DNA of 17,660 nt from JBMORO01 sp049322295 (GCA_049322295.1 JBMORO010000009.1:1-17660), one strand, 5' to 3'; counted from the first letter of the stretch, positions 1 to 8,433 are shown. Numbers and translations: made by a program. Notes: generated by a model from the sequence alone, not told the origin.

Positions 1-3
1 AGA

Positions 4-16
4 GGATGTAGCATCC
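4..16. repeat. Short palindrome upstream of first gene
   Basis: GGATG-TAG-CATCC forms a perfect 5-bp stem with a 3-nt loop, ending 9 nt before the first start codon. It belongs to the general habit of this window of carrying small GC-containing palindromes next to or inside genes. The upstream part is cut by the window edge, so its full extent is unknown. Confidence 0.45.
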
Positions 17-25
17 GAATAATAT

Positions 26-604
26 ATGAAACTTAAAAATAATTATTATCTTTTGCGACACGGAGAGGCGAGGTCTAATAAAGAAAGATTTGTCAGTTGC
101 TGGCCAGAGAAGATTTATAATCCGCTTACTTCTAAAGGAATAAAGCAGATTAAAGAGTTAATTCCGATATTAAAAAAGGAAAAAATAGATTTTATTTTTT
201 CCTCGGATTTATTGCGCACAAAGCAAACTGCGGAAATGATTGCTAAGCAGTTAAAACTGAAAGCTGACTTTGACAAAAGATTAAGAGAAATAAAGCTGGG
301 AGAATTTAACGGCAGATTGGAGAGTGATTGGAATAAATTTTTTAAAACCCCAAAAGAAAGATTTACCAAAAGACCGAGGGGCGGAGAAAATTACCGCGAC
401 ATAAAAAAAAGAGCATTTAAATTTTTAGAAGAAATCAATAAAAAATATAAAAATAAGAAAATACTCATTATTAGTCATGGTGCGATTCTATTTGTATTAG
501 AAGCAATAACTAAAGGATTTAATGAGGGGCAAGAAATCATACATAGAAAAAAGTTGATATTTAAAAAAGGAGAATTACGTCGATTTACAATTAGTAGACA
601 ATAA
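26..604 (+). CDS. Histidine phosphatase family protein (phosphoglycerate mutase-like)
   Basis: A 192-residue protein of the histidine phosphatase superfamily (branch 1), which transfers phosphate through a phospho-histidine. The N-terminal LLRHGE motif supplies the nucleophile His12 within the canonical RHG signature. A second conserved histidine lies in LIISHGA (about residue 151), and FSSDLLRTKQTAE matches the family's S-x-L-x-R-x-x-x-T segment. Length fits small family members (CobC/GpmB-like) and not the roughly 230-250-residue dPGM. The substrate cannot be read from sequence; phosphosugar or nucleotide phosphatase roles are equally possible. Its TAA stop shares one base with the ileS ATG (TAATG), so it is probably translationally coupled to ileS. 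No clear Shine-Dalgarno site precedes the start. Confidence 0.85.
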   Translation: MKLKNNYYLLRHGEARSNKERFVSCWPEKIYNPLTSKGIKQIKELIPILKKEKIDFIFSSDLLRTKQTAEMIAKQLKLKADFDKRLREIKLGEFNGRLESDWNKFFKTPKERFTKRPRGGENYRDIKKRAFKFLEEINKKYKNKKILIISHGAILFVLEAITKGFNEGQEIIHRKKLIFKKGELRRFTISRQ

Positions 605-3399
605 TGAACATACCAGCAATAGAAAAAACAATATTGGAATTCTGGCAAAAAAATAAAATCTTTGAAAAATCCCTTAACAAAAAATCACCCAAGGGTGATT
701 TTGTATTTTATGATGGCCCGCCCTTTGCCACTGGCACGCCCCATTACGGTCATTTAGTAGCTAGTTTAATGAAAGATATTGTTCCCCGATATTGGACTAT
801 GCAGGGTTATCATGTAGAAAGAAAATGGGGTTGGGATTGTCATGGTTTGCCCATTGAAAATATTGTTGAGCAAGAATTAGGATTAAAACACAAAAAAGAT
901 ATTGAAAAAATCGGCATCGAAAAATTTAACGAAACTTGTCGTAGTAAAGTTTTACTTTATGCTCAGGAATGGAGAAAGGTCATTGATCGCTTGGGCAGAT
1001 GGGTAGATATGGATAATGCCTATCATACGATGGATTTGGATTTTATGGAAAGCGTTTGGTGGGTCTTTAAGCAGTTATGGGACAAAGGACTAATTTATGA
1101 GGGTTATAAATCAATGCATATTTGTCCAAGATGCGAAACCACTCTTTCCCAATCAGAAGTTAGTCAGGAATATCAAGATATTGAGGATATTTCAGTAATT
1201 GCCAAATTTGAATTAGTTGATGAACCCAAGACGTTTATTCTGGCTTGGACAACTACTCCCTGGACCCTACCAGGGAATGTTGCTTTGGCTATGGGAGAGA
1301 AGCTTAATTATGTGAAAGTAAGGAGTGGAAATGAATATCATATCTTAGTTAAACAAAATTTAGATTCGATTTTTAAAGATAGAAAATATGAAATTATTAG
1401 AGAAATTAAAGCCAAGGATTTAGAAGGTAAAAAATACAAGCCGCTTTTTGATTATTTTTTGAGCAAAGACCTGTCTAATAAAGAAAATTTATATACCATT
1501 CAATTAGCTAATTTTGTAACCATAGAAGATGGGACAGGAGTGGTTCATATTGCTCCAGCTTTTGGAGAAGATGATATGAATTTAGGCAAAGAAAAAAATC
1601 TACCTTTTATCCAGCATGTTAAAATGAATGGACAATTCACTGATGAGGTAAAAGATTTTGCTGGTTTAGAAGTAAAACCAAAAGGTAGTCCTCAATCAAC
1701 GGATAAAAAAATTATTGGATATTTAGAAAAAAGGGATTTAGTTTTTAAAGTAGAAAAATTTACTCATTCTTACCCTTTTTGTTATAGGTGCGATTCCTTC
1801 CTTTTAAATTATGCTGCCAGTTCATTATTTGTTGATGTTATGGCTATAAAAGATAAGATGTTAGAGTATGCCAAGAAAATAAACTGGGTGCCAGCCCATA
1901 TTAAAGAAGGAAGATTTGGTAAGTGGTTAGAAGGAGTCAAAGATTGGTCTATTTCCAGACAAAGATTTTGGGGTTCAGTAATCCCAATCTGGGTTTGTGA
2001 TAAATGCAAGGAGAAAAAAGTAATGGGTTCAATTAAGGAATTAGAAGAATTAAGTGGCCAAAAAATTATTGATTTACATAAACATCTTGTAGATAAGATT
2101 AAGTTTAAATGTAAGTGTGGTGGAACAATGAGAAGAATTTCTGATGTTCTGGATTGCTGGTTTGAGTCGGGTTCAATGCCTTATGCTCAGATGCATTATC
2201 CTTTTGAAAACAAAGAAAAATTTGAAAAGAATTTTCCTGCTCAATTTATTGCCGAGGGAGTTGACCAAACTCGTTGCTGGTTTTATTATCTTCATGTTTT
2301 ATCAACAGCAATCAAGAGTAGCGAAGCTTTTAAAAATGTTATTGCTAATGGGATGGTTTTAGCTGAAGATGGTAAAAAAATGTCTAAACGGCTTGATAAC
2401 TACCCTGAACCAAGCGAAGTTTTTGATAAATATGGAGCTGATGCGGTGAGATATTATTTAATTACTTCGCCAGTAATGAAAGCCGAAGATTTATGTTTTT
2501 CTGAAAAAGCAGTTGATGAAGTAGTAAAGAAGGTTTTATTAATTCTTTTAAATGTTTTTTCTTTTTACAAACTTTACGAGATTAAAAATTTAAAACCTCA
2601 ATCAAATAGTAAAAATATTCTTGATAAATGGATTCTTTCTTGCATTGAGTCAGCGAAAAAGGAAATTACTGATGGCTATAATAAATATGATTTGAATAAA
2701 GCCACTCAACCAATTGAGCCATTTGTTAATGAATTATCAACCTGGTATTTAAGACGTTCAAGAGAAAGATTTAAAGGAGACGATGTAAAAGATAAAGAAA
2801 ATGCATCTAAGACCTTGAAATATGTATTATTAGAATTATCTAAGATAGTGGCACCAGCAATGTCCTTTATTGCGGATTATATTTATCGAGAATTGAAAGG
2901 CGAGAAAGAGTCTGTGCATTTGGAAGATTGGCCCAAATTGAATAAAAAATTGATTGATAAAAAATTGGAGGAAAAAATGAAGCGAGTGAGAGAGATTTGC
3001 AGTTTGGCTTTGCAGAAAAGAGCAGAAGCAGGCATAAAGGTTAGACAACCTTTAGCCAAACTCCAAATCCCAAATTACAAAATCCAAACCGAACTACTGG
3101 AATTGATTAAAGATGAGGTTAATGTGAAAGAAATAGTTTTGGATAAAAATTTAAAAGAAGGAGTTATTTTAGATACAAAAATTACGCCAGAATTGGAAGA
3201 AGAGGGAATGGTTCGGGATTTTGTGCGTCAAATTCAAGCCAAAAGAAAGGAGATGGGCTTGACCCCGAAAGACAAGATAAAAGTTTATTATTCAGAAAAT
3301 AAAGATATTATTGAAAAATACAAAGACCAAATCAAAAAGCAAGTAATTGCAGAAAGTATTGAATTTAGAGAAGGGAATTTGGAAATTAAGAAATTATGA
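604..3399 (+). CDS. ileS: Isoleucyl-tRNA synthetase, type 2
   Basis: Class Ia synthetase that charges tRNA-Ile, 931 residues. The HIGH signature is H47-YGH-50 within GPPFATGTPHYGH, and the second is KMSKR at residues 592-596. WGWDCHGLPIEN follows the first signature, the TTTPWTLPGN editing-domain motif is present, and several CxxC pairs suggest zinc knuckles (CPRC, CYRC, CDKC, CKCGG). PHYGH with WDCHGLP and CWFESGSMPYAQ resembles the archaeal/eukaryotic-like type 2 IleRS, a class in which some bacterial members tolerate mupirocin; that property here is only inference. A 22-bp palindrome is carried in frame just before the active-site motif (residues 27-33), and an AT-rich CAAAT-type tract lies near residue 820. 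The stop overlaps the recO start (ATGA). Confidence 0.97.
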   Translation: MNIPAIEKTILEFWQKNKIFEKSLNKKSPKGDFVFYDGPPFATGTPHYGHLVASLMKDIVPRYWTMQGYHVERKWGWDCHGLPIENIVEQELGLKHKKDIEKIGIEKFNETCRSKVLLYAQEWRKVIDRLGRWVDMDNAYHTMDLDFMESVWWVFKQLWDKGLIYEGYKSMHICPRCETTLSQSEVSQEYQDIEDISVIAKFELVDEPKTFILAWTTTPWTLPGNVALAMGEKLNYVKVRSGNEYHILVKQNLDSIFKDRKYEIIREIKAKDLEGKKYKPLFDYFLSKDLSNKENLYTIQLANFVTIEDGTGVVHIAPAFGEDDMNLGKEKNLPFIQHVKMNGQFTDEVKDFAGLEVKPKGSPQSTDKKIIGYLEKRDLVFKVEKFTHSYPFCYRCDSFLLNYAASSLFVDVMAIKDKMLEYAKKINWVPAHIKEGRFGKWLEGVKDWSISRQRFWGSVIPIWVCDKCKEKKVMGSIKELEELSGQKIIDLHKHLVDKIKFKCKCGGTMRRISDVLDCWFESGSMPYAQMHYPFENKEKFEKNFPAQFIAEGVDQTRCWFYYLHVLSTAIKSSEAFKNVIANGMVLAEDGKKMSKRLDNYPEPSEVFDKYGADAVRYYLITSPVMKAEDLCFSEKAVDEVVKKVLLILLNVFSFYKLYEIKNLKPQSNSKNILDKWILSCIESAKKEITDGYNKYDLNKATQPIEPFVNELSTWYLRRSRERFKGDDVKDKENASKTLKYVLLELSKIVAPAMSFIADYIYRELKGEKESVHLEDWPKLNKKLIDKKLEEKMKRVREICSLALQKRAEAGIKVRQPLAKLQIPNYKIQTELLELIKDEVNVKEIVLDKNLKEGVILDTKITPELEEEGMVRDFVRQIQAKRKEMGLTPKDKIKVYYSENKDIIEKYKDQIKKQVIAESIEFREGNLEIKKL
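681..702. repeat. Perfect palindrome inside ileS
   Basis: AAAATCACCC, a 2-nt AA centre, then its exact reverse complement GGGTGATTTT: a 10-bp perfect inverted repeat read in frame as ...KSPKGDF... It sits in the variable linker before the FYDGPPFATG motif, so it adds codons without touching the active site. Confidence 0.7.
3058..3089. repeat. AT-rich CCAAA-type tract inside ileS
   Basis: Closely spaced variants of CCAAA/CCAAAT/CAAAAT are read in frame as AKLQIPNYKIQ in the C-terminal anticodon-binding region of IleRS. The composition resembles the tandem tract in glyS and the repeats between genes, but similarity is loose and it could be chance low complexity. Confidence 0.3.
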
Positions 3400-3869
3400 T
3401 AAAAACCGAAGCCATTATTTTAAAATCAGCCGACGCGAATGAGGTTGATAAGTTTTTAACTATTTATAGCGAAAAATTAGGAAAAATTTTAGTTTCCGCT
3501 AAAGGAGTTAAAAAAGTGGAGAGCAAATTGCGATATAGTATTGAACCGATTTCTTATGTTCAGATGATTTTGGTTGAAGGGAAGAATATTTTAATTCTTA
3601 AAGACGCGATTTTAATTGACCAGTTTTTAAATATTAAAAAAGATTTAGAAAAAATAAAAATCGCCAGAAAACTGGCTGATTTAATTGATGAAGCAATTGC
3701 TGGAGAAGAAAAAGATGAGGATATATGGAAATTAATTTTGGGAAATTTTAAAGCAATTGATAGAGATAAAATTCCTATTAACTTAGTCCTAAAAACATTT
3801 CAAAAAAATCTAATTAAGCTCCTTGGTTATTCTCCTGAAGAAATTAAAGAGATAAAAGATATTTATTAA
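3396..3869 (+). CDS. recO: DNA repair protein RecO, short form
   Basis: RecO loads RecA on SSB-coated single-stranded DNA with RecR in the RecFOR pathway. The N-terminal OB-fold pattern is clear (TEAIILKSADANEVDKFLTIYSEKLGK, then SAKGVKK and IEPISY), followed by a helical region ending FQKNLIKLLGYSPE. At 157 residues it is well short of the usual roughly 240, and it stops where typical RecO enters the cysteine zinc-binding segment; no CxxC is present. The frame ends at a normal TAA with no continuation visible before the next gene, so this looks like a reduced family form rather than a sequencing break. It overlaps the ileS stop by 4 nt (ATGA), implying translational coupling. Confidence 0.85.
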   Translation: MIKTEAIILKSADANEVDKFLTIYSEKLGKILVSAKGVKKVESKLRYSIEPISYVQMILVEGKNILILKDAILIDQFLNIKKDLEKIKIARKLADLIDEAIAGEEKDEDIWKLILGNFKAIDRDKIPINLVLKTFQKNLIKLLGYSPEEIKEIKDIY

Positions 3870-3872
3870 AAA

Positions 3873-3881
3873 TGGTATAAT
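3873..3881 (+). promoter_or_regulatory. Extended -10 promoter, likely leaderless start
   Basis: TGG followed by TATAAT is a full extended -10 (TGnTATAAT) and ends 7 nt before the ATG at 3889. The expected transcription start therefore falls on or next to the start codon, leaving no room for a ribosome binding site. No convincing -35 is needed with an extended -10. Confidence 0.55.
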
Positions 3882-3888
3882 AAAATTA

Positions 3889-5724
3889 ATGGAAGAAGAT
3901 TTTCAGATTAAAGAAATAGGTCAACAGCCAATTTATCCTCAAGAGCCAAAACCAGTTAAAAAAGGTGGTGGATTGGCTTCTTTGTTTAATAAAAAAAACC
4001 TACCCAAAACTTTGGTAGTAATAATTTTTATTTTTGTTTTAGTTGCTTTGGCAGCAATTATTTGGGGTCGTCATTCTTTTAGCCAGGCCAATGTAGAGAT
4101 TAGTATTAAGACACCTAAAGACATTGCTTCAGGCGAAGAAGTGGTTTTTACAGTTGGATATAAAAATAATAATCGGGTTAATTTAAACGATGCTTATCTA
4201 ATTATTAATTATCCCTCGGGGGTATTTTCTTTAGAGGGTAAAGAGATATATCAAGAACAAAGAAATTTAAGAACAATCCAGCGCAAAACCCAAGGTCAAG
4301 AGAGTTTCAAGGTAAGATTTATTGGAGAGAAGGGCGAGATTAAAAATATAGTAGCTACCTTAGATTATCAGCCTCAAAATATCAATTCTCGCTTTGAAAA
4401 TTCCGCTTCTGATAGAATAGAAATTAATTCGGTTTTAATTAGTATAGATATTCAGGGACCAGAAAATGCCATGTCCGGTCAAGATGTTAATTACTTAATC
4501 GAATATGAAAATAAAACAAACGAAAATATTTCTAATTTAAGAATAGAAGTAGTCTATAGTGAAGATTTTAAGATTAAAAATAGTAATCCCAAACCAATAG
4601 AAGGAAGTAATAATATCTGGCTACTCGATGTTTTGAAAGCAAAAGAGAAAAAAAGTATTAATCTGGATGGGACCCTTGAAGGAGAAGAAGGAGAGGATAA
4701 AATTTTAAAAGTTACCATTAGCAGAATAGAAAATGAAGAATTTTTCCAATATAGTCGCTTAGAATACAGCACCAAGATTGCTCCTTCCCCTCTTTTACTT
4801 TTTATAAACTTAGAGGGAATCGAGGAGGAGGATTGCAATATTAATCCTGGTCAGAATTTAAATTATAAAATTGAATTTAAAAACAATACTGATGTAGCCT
4901 TAGGAGAACTAATTTTAAAGCTTCATCTTGAAGATAGTGTTTTTGATTTTAGAAGCATTAAATTGGGTGGCGGAGTTGGATTTTTTGATAGCCGGCAAAA
5001 TCTGATTACCTGGGGAGGAGGGGAGGTGTCCTTATTAAATTTATTAGAACCAAATCAATCCGGTAGTGTGAATTTTTCAATAAATTTAAAGAAACCAATA
5101 CCTATGAGTAGTTATAATGATAAAAATTTTCAAGCTGAGGTAGCAGGCGAGATAGGAACATTAACCGTGCCAGCTAAATTTGCAGTCTCAGAATTAAAGA
5201 TTACTAAAGAATTAAGTTGTAAAATTAATAGCGAGATTGATATAAAGACAAAAGCTTATTATTACGAACCAGCTCCAGGTATTTTTAATACCGGTCCCTT
5301 TCCACCAAAAGTTGATGAATTAACTACTTTCACAGTTCACTGGCAGATTACTAATGGTAGTAACGATTTAGAAGATGTAAAGGTTACAGCAATTCTGCCT
5401 CAAGGAATAAATTGGTCTAATTATTATCTTAATAAAATTTCTAATAGTCAGGTTTATTATAACGAAAGAACAAAAGAAGTGGTTTGGGAAATTGAAAAAG
5501 TGCCAGCTGGGACAGGATTTATTCTTCCTGCCTACGAACTTATTTTTCAGATTGGACTTCGACCATCAATTAACCAGATTGGTCAGACGCCTACCCTAAT
5601 TAATGAAACATCATTAGAAGCAAAAGATGCATTTACGGGAATTATTTTAAAAGATTTTAGTTCGGAGGTTGATACCTCTTTACCGGATGATTTAAGAGCA
5701 GGCCGAGGAGAGGTTAAACAATAG
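3889..5724 (+). CDS. Single-pass membrane protein with DUF11-like repeats
   Basis: A 611-residue protein with a proline/lysine-rich N-terminal tail, one hydrophobic segment (about residues 41-60) and a long exported part; N-in, C-out topology is expected. The exported part holds about four beta-sandwich repeats beginning with SG or PG, then alternating residues and an asparagine: SGEEVVFTVGYKNNN (about 82), SGQDVNYLIEYENKT (about 196), PGQNLNYKIEFKNNT (about 320) and DELTTFTVHWQITNG (about 475). Each continues with a hydrophobic strand pair ending in a YPSG/LPQG-type turn. This is the pattern of DUF11/conserved-repeat cell-surface domains. No sortase motif or enzyme signature is visible. A surface adhesion or envelope role is inference. 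It follows recO by 19 nt but appears to have its own promoter. Confidence 0.8.
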   Translation: MEEDFQIKEIGQQPIYPQEPKPVKKGGGLASLFNKKNLPKTLVVIIFIFVLVALAAIIWGRHSFSQANVEISIKTPKDIASGEEVVFTVGYKNNNRVNLNDAYLIINYPSGVFSLEGKEIYQEQRNLRTIQRKTQGQESFKVRFIGEKGEIKNIVATLDYQPQNINSRFENSASDRIEINSVLISIDIQGPENAMSGQDVNYLIEYENKTNENISNLRIEVVYSEDFKIKNSNPKPIEGSNNIWLLDVLKAKEKKSINLDGTLEGEEGEDKILKVTISRIENEEFFQYSRLEYSTKIAPSPLLLFINLEGIEEEDCNINPGQNLNYKIEFKNNTDVALGELILKLHLEDSVFDFRSIKLGGGVGFFDSRQNLITWGGGEVSLLNLLEPNQSGSVNFSINLKKPIPMSSYNDKNFQAEVAGEIGTLTVPAKFAVSELKITKELSCKINSEIDIKTKAYYYEPAPGIFNTGPFPPKVDELTTFTVHWQITNGSNDLEDVKVTAILPQGINWSNYYLNKISNSQVYYNERTKEVVWEIEKVPAGTGFILPAYELIFQIGLRPSINQIGQTPTLINETSLEAKDAFTGIILKDFSSEVDTSLPDDLRAGRGEVKQ

Positions 5725-5727
5725 AGC

Positions 5728-5754
5728 ACACGAATAATTTGTGTCAAAATTCGT
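5728..5754. repeat. Palindromic repeat directly before glyS start
   Basis: ACGAAT (5730-5735) pairs with ATTCGT (5749-5754), whose last base abuts the glyS ATG. ACAC (5728-5731) and GTGT (5741-5744) offer an alternative pairing. No Shine-Dalgarno site is visible here, so the palindrome fills the space where one would sit. Confidence 0.4.
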
Positions 5755-7077
5755 ATGGAACTAATGGGAAAAATTGTATCGCTTTGTAAAAGACGGGGTT
5801 TTATTTATGCCGGCTCTGATATTTATGGTGGCTTGGCTAATACTTTTGATTTTGGCCCCTTAGGAGTTGAATTAGCTAATAACATTAAGAAAAGTTGGTG
5901 GAAAAGATTTGTTCAGGATAGAGATGATATGTATGGTTTAGACGGTGGAATTTTGATGAATTCTAAAGTATGGGAAGCCTCTGGGCATACCACGGGCTTT
6001 ATTGATATTTTAGTTGAATGTAAAAAATGCCACCACCGATTTCGTTTAGACGAAATCCGAAATCCTAAATCCGAAATCCGAAATCCTAAATGTCCGAGTT
6101 GTGGAAGCGACCAACTTACTACGCCCAAAAAATTTACCCCAATGTTTAAGACATTTATTGGGCCAGTAGAGGATTCTTCATCTGTCACTTATTTACGTCC
6201 TGAAACCGCTCAGGCAATTTTTGTTAATTTTAAAAATATATTAGATAGTTTCCGTCCCAAAATTCCTTTTGGCATTGCCCAGATGGGAAAAGCATTTAGA
6301 AACGAGGTTACTTTAGGTAATTTTATTTTCCGAAAACTGGAATTTGAACAGATGGAAATTGAATATTTTATAAGAGAAAAAGATTGGAAAAAATATTTTG
6401 AAGAATGGAAAAAAGAAATGGAAGAATGGTTTTTGGAATTGGGGGTAAAAAAGAAAAGTATTCGTTGGCGCGAACATAAAAAAGATGAGCTTTCTCACTA
6501 TTCCAAACATACTGAGGATTTAGAATATAATTTCCCCTTCGGTGGTTTTAAAGAGCTTTATGGTTTAGCTTATCGAACTGATTATGACTTAAAAAATCAT
6601 TCCGAAAAAAGCGGCGAAGATTTAAAATATACTGACCTGAAAACTGGCGAAAAATTCTTTCCCCATGTTATTGAGCCATCTTTTGGATTAGAAAGGACAA
6701 TGTTGGCTATTTTTTCAGAAGCTTATTATGAAGAAGAAATAAAAGGGGTAAAAAGAATAGTTTTGAGATTGAAACCAGAATTAGCACCCATAAAAGTGGC
6801 AGTATTTCCTCTTTTAGCTAATAAACCAGAACTTATAAAAAAAGCTAGAGAGGTCTATAAAGTTATAAGACCACATTTCTTAGCCATTTGGGATGACAGG
6901 GGGAATATTGGAAAAAGATATTATGCTCAAGACGAAGCTGGAACGCCTTTTACTTGCACAATAGATTTTGATAGTTTGAAAAACGACGATTTGACAGTTC
7001 GAGACCGAGACACCATGAAACAAGATAGAGTAAAAATCGATGAGCTTAAAGATTATCTTAATGACCAATTAACCTAA
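5755..7077 (+). CDS. glyS: Glycyl-tRNA synthetase, alpha2 (single-chain) type
   Basis: Class II synthetase that charges tRNA-Gly, 440 residues, the homodimeric form rather than the alpha2beta2 GlyQ/GlyS form. Class II motifs are visible: TYLRPETAQAIF, then motif 2 FRNEVTLGNFIFRKLEFEQMEIEYF (from residue 181), then motif 3 HVIEPSFGLERTMLAI, followed by an anticodon-binding domain. A zinc ribbon is formed by CKKC (89-92) and CPSC (113-116). Between the two cysteine pairs lies a 7-residue tandem repeat, EIRNPKS/EIRNPKC, encoded by a 21-nt direct repeat. A second in-frame ATG three codons downstream (5764) is an alternative start; neither has a visible RBS. The last codons and stop lie inside the AT-rich repeat at 7067-7143. 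Confidence 0.96.
   Translation: MELMGKIVSLCKRRGFIYAGSDIYGGLANTFDFGPLGVELANNIKKSWWKRFVQDRDDMYGLDGGILMNSKVWEASGHTTGFIDILVECKKCHHRFRLDEIRNPKSEIRNPKCPSCGSDQLTTPKKFTPMFKTFIGPVEDSSSVTYLRPETAQAIFVNFKNILDSFRPKIPFGIAQMGKAFRNEVTLGNFIFRKLEFEQMEIEYFIREKDWKKYFEEWKKEMEEWFLELGVKKKSIRWREHKKDELSHYSKHTEDLEYNFPFGGFKELYGLAYRTDYDLKNHSEKSGEDLKYTDLKTGEKFFPHVIEPSFGLERTMLAIFSEAYYEEEIKGVKRIVLRLKPELAPIKVAVFPLLANKPELIKKAREVYKVIRPHFLAIWDDRGNIGKRYYAQDEAGTPFTCTIDFDSLKNDDLTVRDRDTMKQDRVKIDELKDYLNDQLT
6052..6093 (+). repeat. 21-nt tandem repeat in the GlyRS zinc ribbon
   Basis: Two adjacent 21-nt units (6052-6072 and 6073-6093) differ only at the last two bases and encode EIRNPKS then EIRNPKC. Each unit contains two near-identical GAAATCC sub-units. 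The second copy ends in a zinc-ribbon cysteine codon, so the expansion lies in the loop between the two cysteine pairs. Confidence 0.8.
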
Positions 7078-7143
7078 TTTCTAATTAACCTAATCAAATC
7101 CCAATTTTAGAATAATTAGGTCAATTAGAATAATTAGAAATTT
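7067..7143. repeat. AT-rich inverted repeat, gene-less copy
   Basis: The left part is built from AATTAACCTAATT/TCTAATT units and starts inside the last codons of glyS. The right part is built from TTAGAATAATTAGG and AATTAGAA units and ends exactly at the next ATG. The right 37 nt (7107-7143) match 17277-17313 at all but one position, and the left part closely matches 16811-16858, the two flanks of the four-helix-bundle gene. Left and right are imperfect inverted repeats of each other, so the whole could fold into one long AT hairpin. No other feature lies between glyS and the peptidase gene. Confidence 0.75.
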
Positions 7144-8433
7144 ATGGCGAAGCCATACAATAAATTTACTTTTAGAAATGGACTAAGATTAGTCACTGTT
7201 CCAATGAAAAACACCAAGGCAGTGACTGTTTTAGTTTTGGTTGGAACTGGTTCAAAATATGAAACCAAAGAAATAAATGGCATTTCCCATTTTTTAGAGC
7301 ATATGTTTTTTAAAGGAACCAAAAAACGACCAAATACCTTAGCCATTGCCGAAACCCTTGATAGAGTAGGTGGAGAATATAATGCTTTTACTGATAAAGA
7401 AATAACTGGTTATTGGGCGAAGGTGGCTAGTAAACATTTAGACTTGGCTCTGGATTGGGTTTCGGACATCTTTTTGAATTCAAAATTAGAAGAACAAGAA
7501 ATAGAAAAAGAGAAAGGAGTAATTATAGAGGAAATAAATATGAATTTAGATGATCCAAGAAGTTATGTTTGGAGACTTTGGGAAAAATTACTTTATGGAG
7601 ATCAACCAGCGGGGTGGTTTGTGGCCGGCGAGAAAGAAATCGTAGCCAAATTAAAAAGAAAGGAATTTATAAATTATTTGAATGCTCATTACTCATCTAA
7701 AAATACTGTGATTGCGGTAGCTGGAAACATTGGTAAAGATTTAAAAAACAAAATTCAAAAATATTTTGGAACCATGAATACATTCAAAGCTCCATCAAAA
7801 AAGAAAGTTATTGAGAAACAAAATAAGCCAAGTTTGTTGGTCTACCATAAAAAAACTGACCAAACCCATTTACGTTTAGGAGTGAGAGGTTATAATATTT
7901 TTGACCCCGACAAGTATGCGTTGAGCATTTTGGGTGTAATTTTGGGCGGCAATATGAGTTCTCGTTTATGGATTGAGATAAGAGAAAAGCAAGGTTTAGC
8001 TTACTATGTGAGAACACGGGCAGAGACCGAGACAGATACTGGCTGGCTGAGTACTGGGGCCGGGGTTGATAATAATAGGGTAGATAAAGCTATTCAGATT
8101 ATTCTTGATCAATATAAGAAAACTAAAGATATAAAAGTTGGCAAAGAAGAATTAAAGAAGGCTAAAGATTTTATTAAGGGGCGGTCTATTCTGGCTATGG
8201 AAGAATCAGATGAGCAAGCTTCTTTTTATGCGGGACAAGAACTTTTAGAAAATAGAATTTTGACCATTGACCAGATATTTGCTAAAATAGAAGCAGTGAC
8301 AGCAAGCGATATTCAAAGAGTGGCAAAAGACATTTTTAAACCTCAAAAATTAAATTTAGCTTTAATCGGTCCATTTACCCCGTTAGAGATTAAGGGATTC
8401 TGGCAGAAAATAATAAAGAGAATAGATTTTTAA
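7144..8433 (+). CDS. M16 family zinc metallopeptidase (processing peptidase-like)
   Basis: A 429-residue member of the M16 (inverzincin) family, related to PqqL/YmxG and mitochondrial processing peptidase beta. The inverted zinc motif HxxEH is H49-FLE-H53 in ISHFLEHMFFKGT. The third ligand is E130 in IIEEINMNLDDP, matching the HxxEH-x76-E spacing. A second, non-catalytic M16 domain follows (about 170-420), with GLAYYVRTRAETETDTGWLSTGAGV typical of that half. No signal peptide is seen, so a cytoplasmic location is likely. The start codon abuts the AT repeat and has no RBS. The last codons form one arm of a 17-bp inverted repeat whose other arm spans the stop. Confidence 0.93.
   Translation: MAKPYNKFTFRNGLRLVTVPMKNTKAVTVLVLVGTGSKYETKEINGISHFLEHMFFKGTKKRPNTLAIAETLDRVGGEYNAFTDKEITGYWAKVASKHLDLALDWVSDIFLNSKLEEQEIEKEKGVIIEEINMNLDDPRSYVWRLWEKLLYGDQPAGWFVAGEKEIVAKLKRKEFINYLNAHYSSKNTVIAVAGNIGKDLKNKIQKYFGTMNTFKAPSKKKVIEKQNKPSLLVYHKKTDQTHLRLGVRGYNIFDPDKYALSILGVILGGNMSSRLWIEIREKQGLAYYVRTRAETETDTGWLSTGAGVDNNRVDKAIQIILDQYKKTKDIKVGKEELKKAKDFIKGRSILAMEESDEQASFYAGQELLENRILTIDQIFAKIEAVTASDIQRVAKDIFKPQKLNLALIGPFTPLEIKGFWQKIIKRIDF

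Noticed and set aside
1259..1276. Hairpin TCCCTGG/CCAGGGA in ileS
   Set aside because: It encodes the conserved editing motif TPWTLPGN, so it is explained by protein sequence and not by an inserted element.
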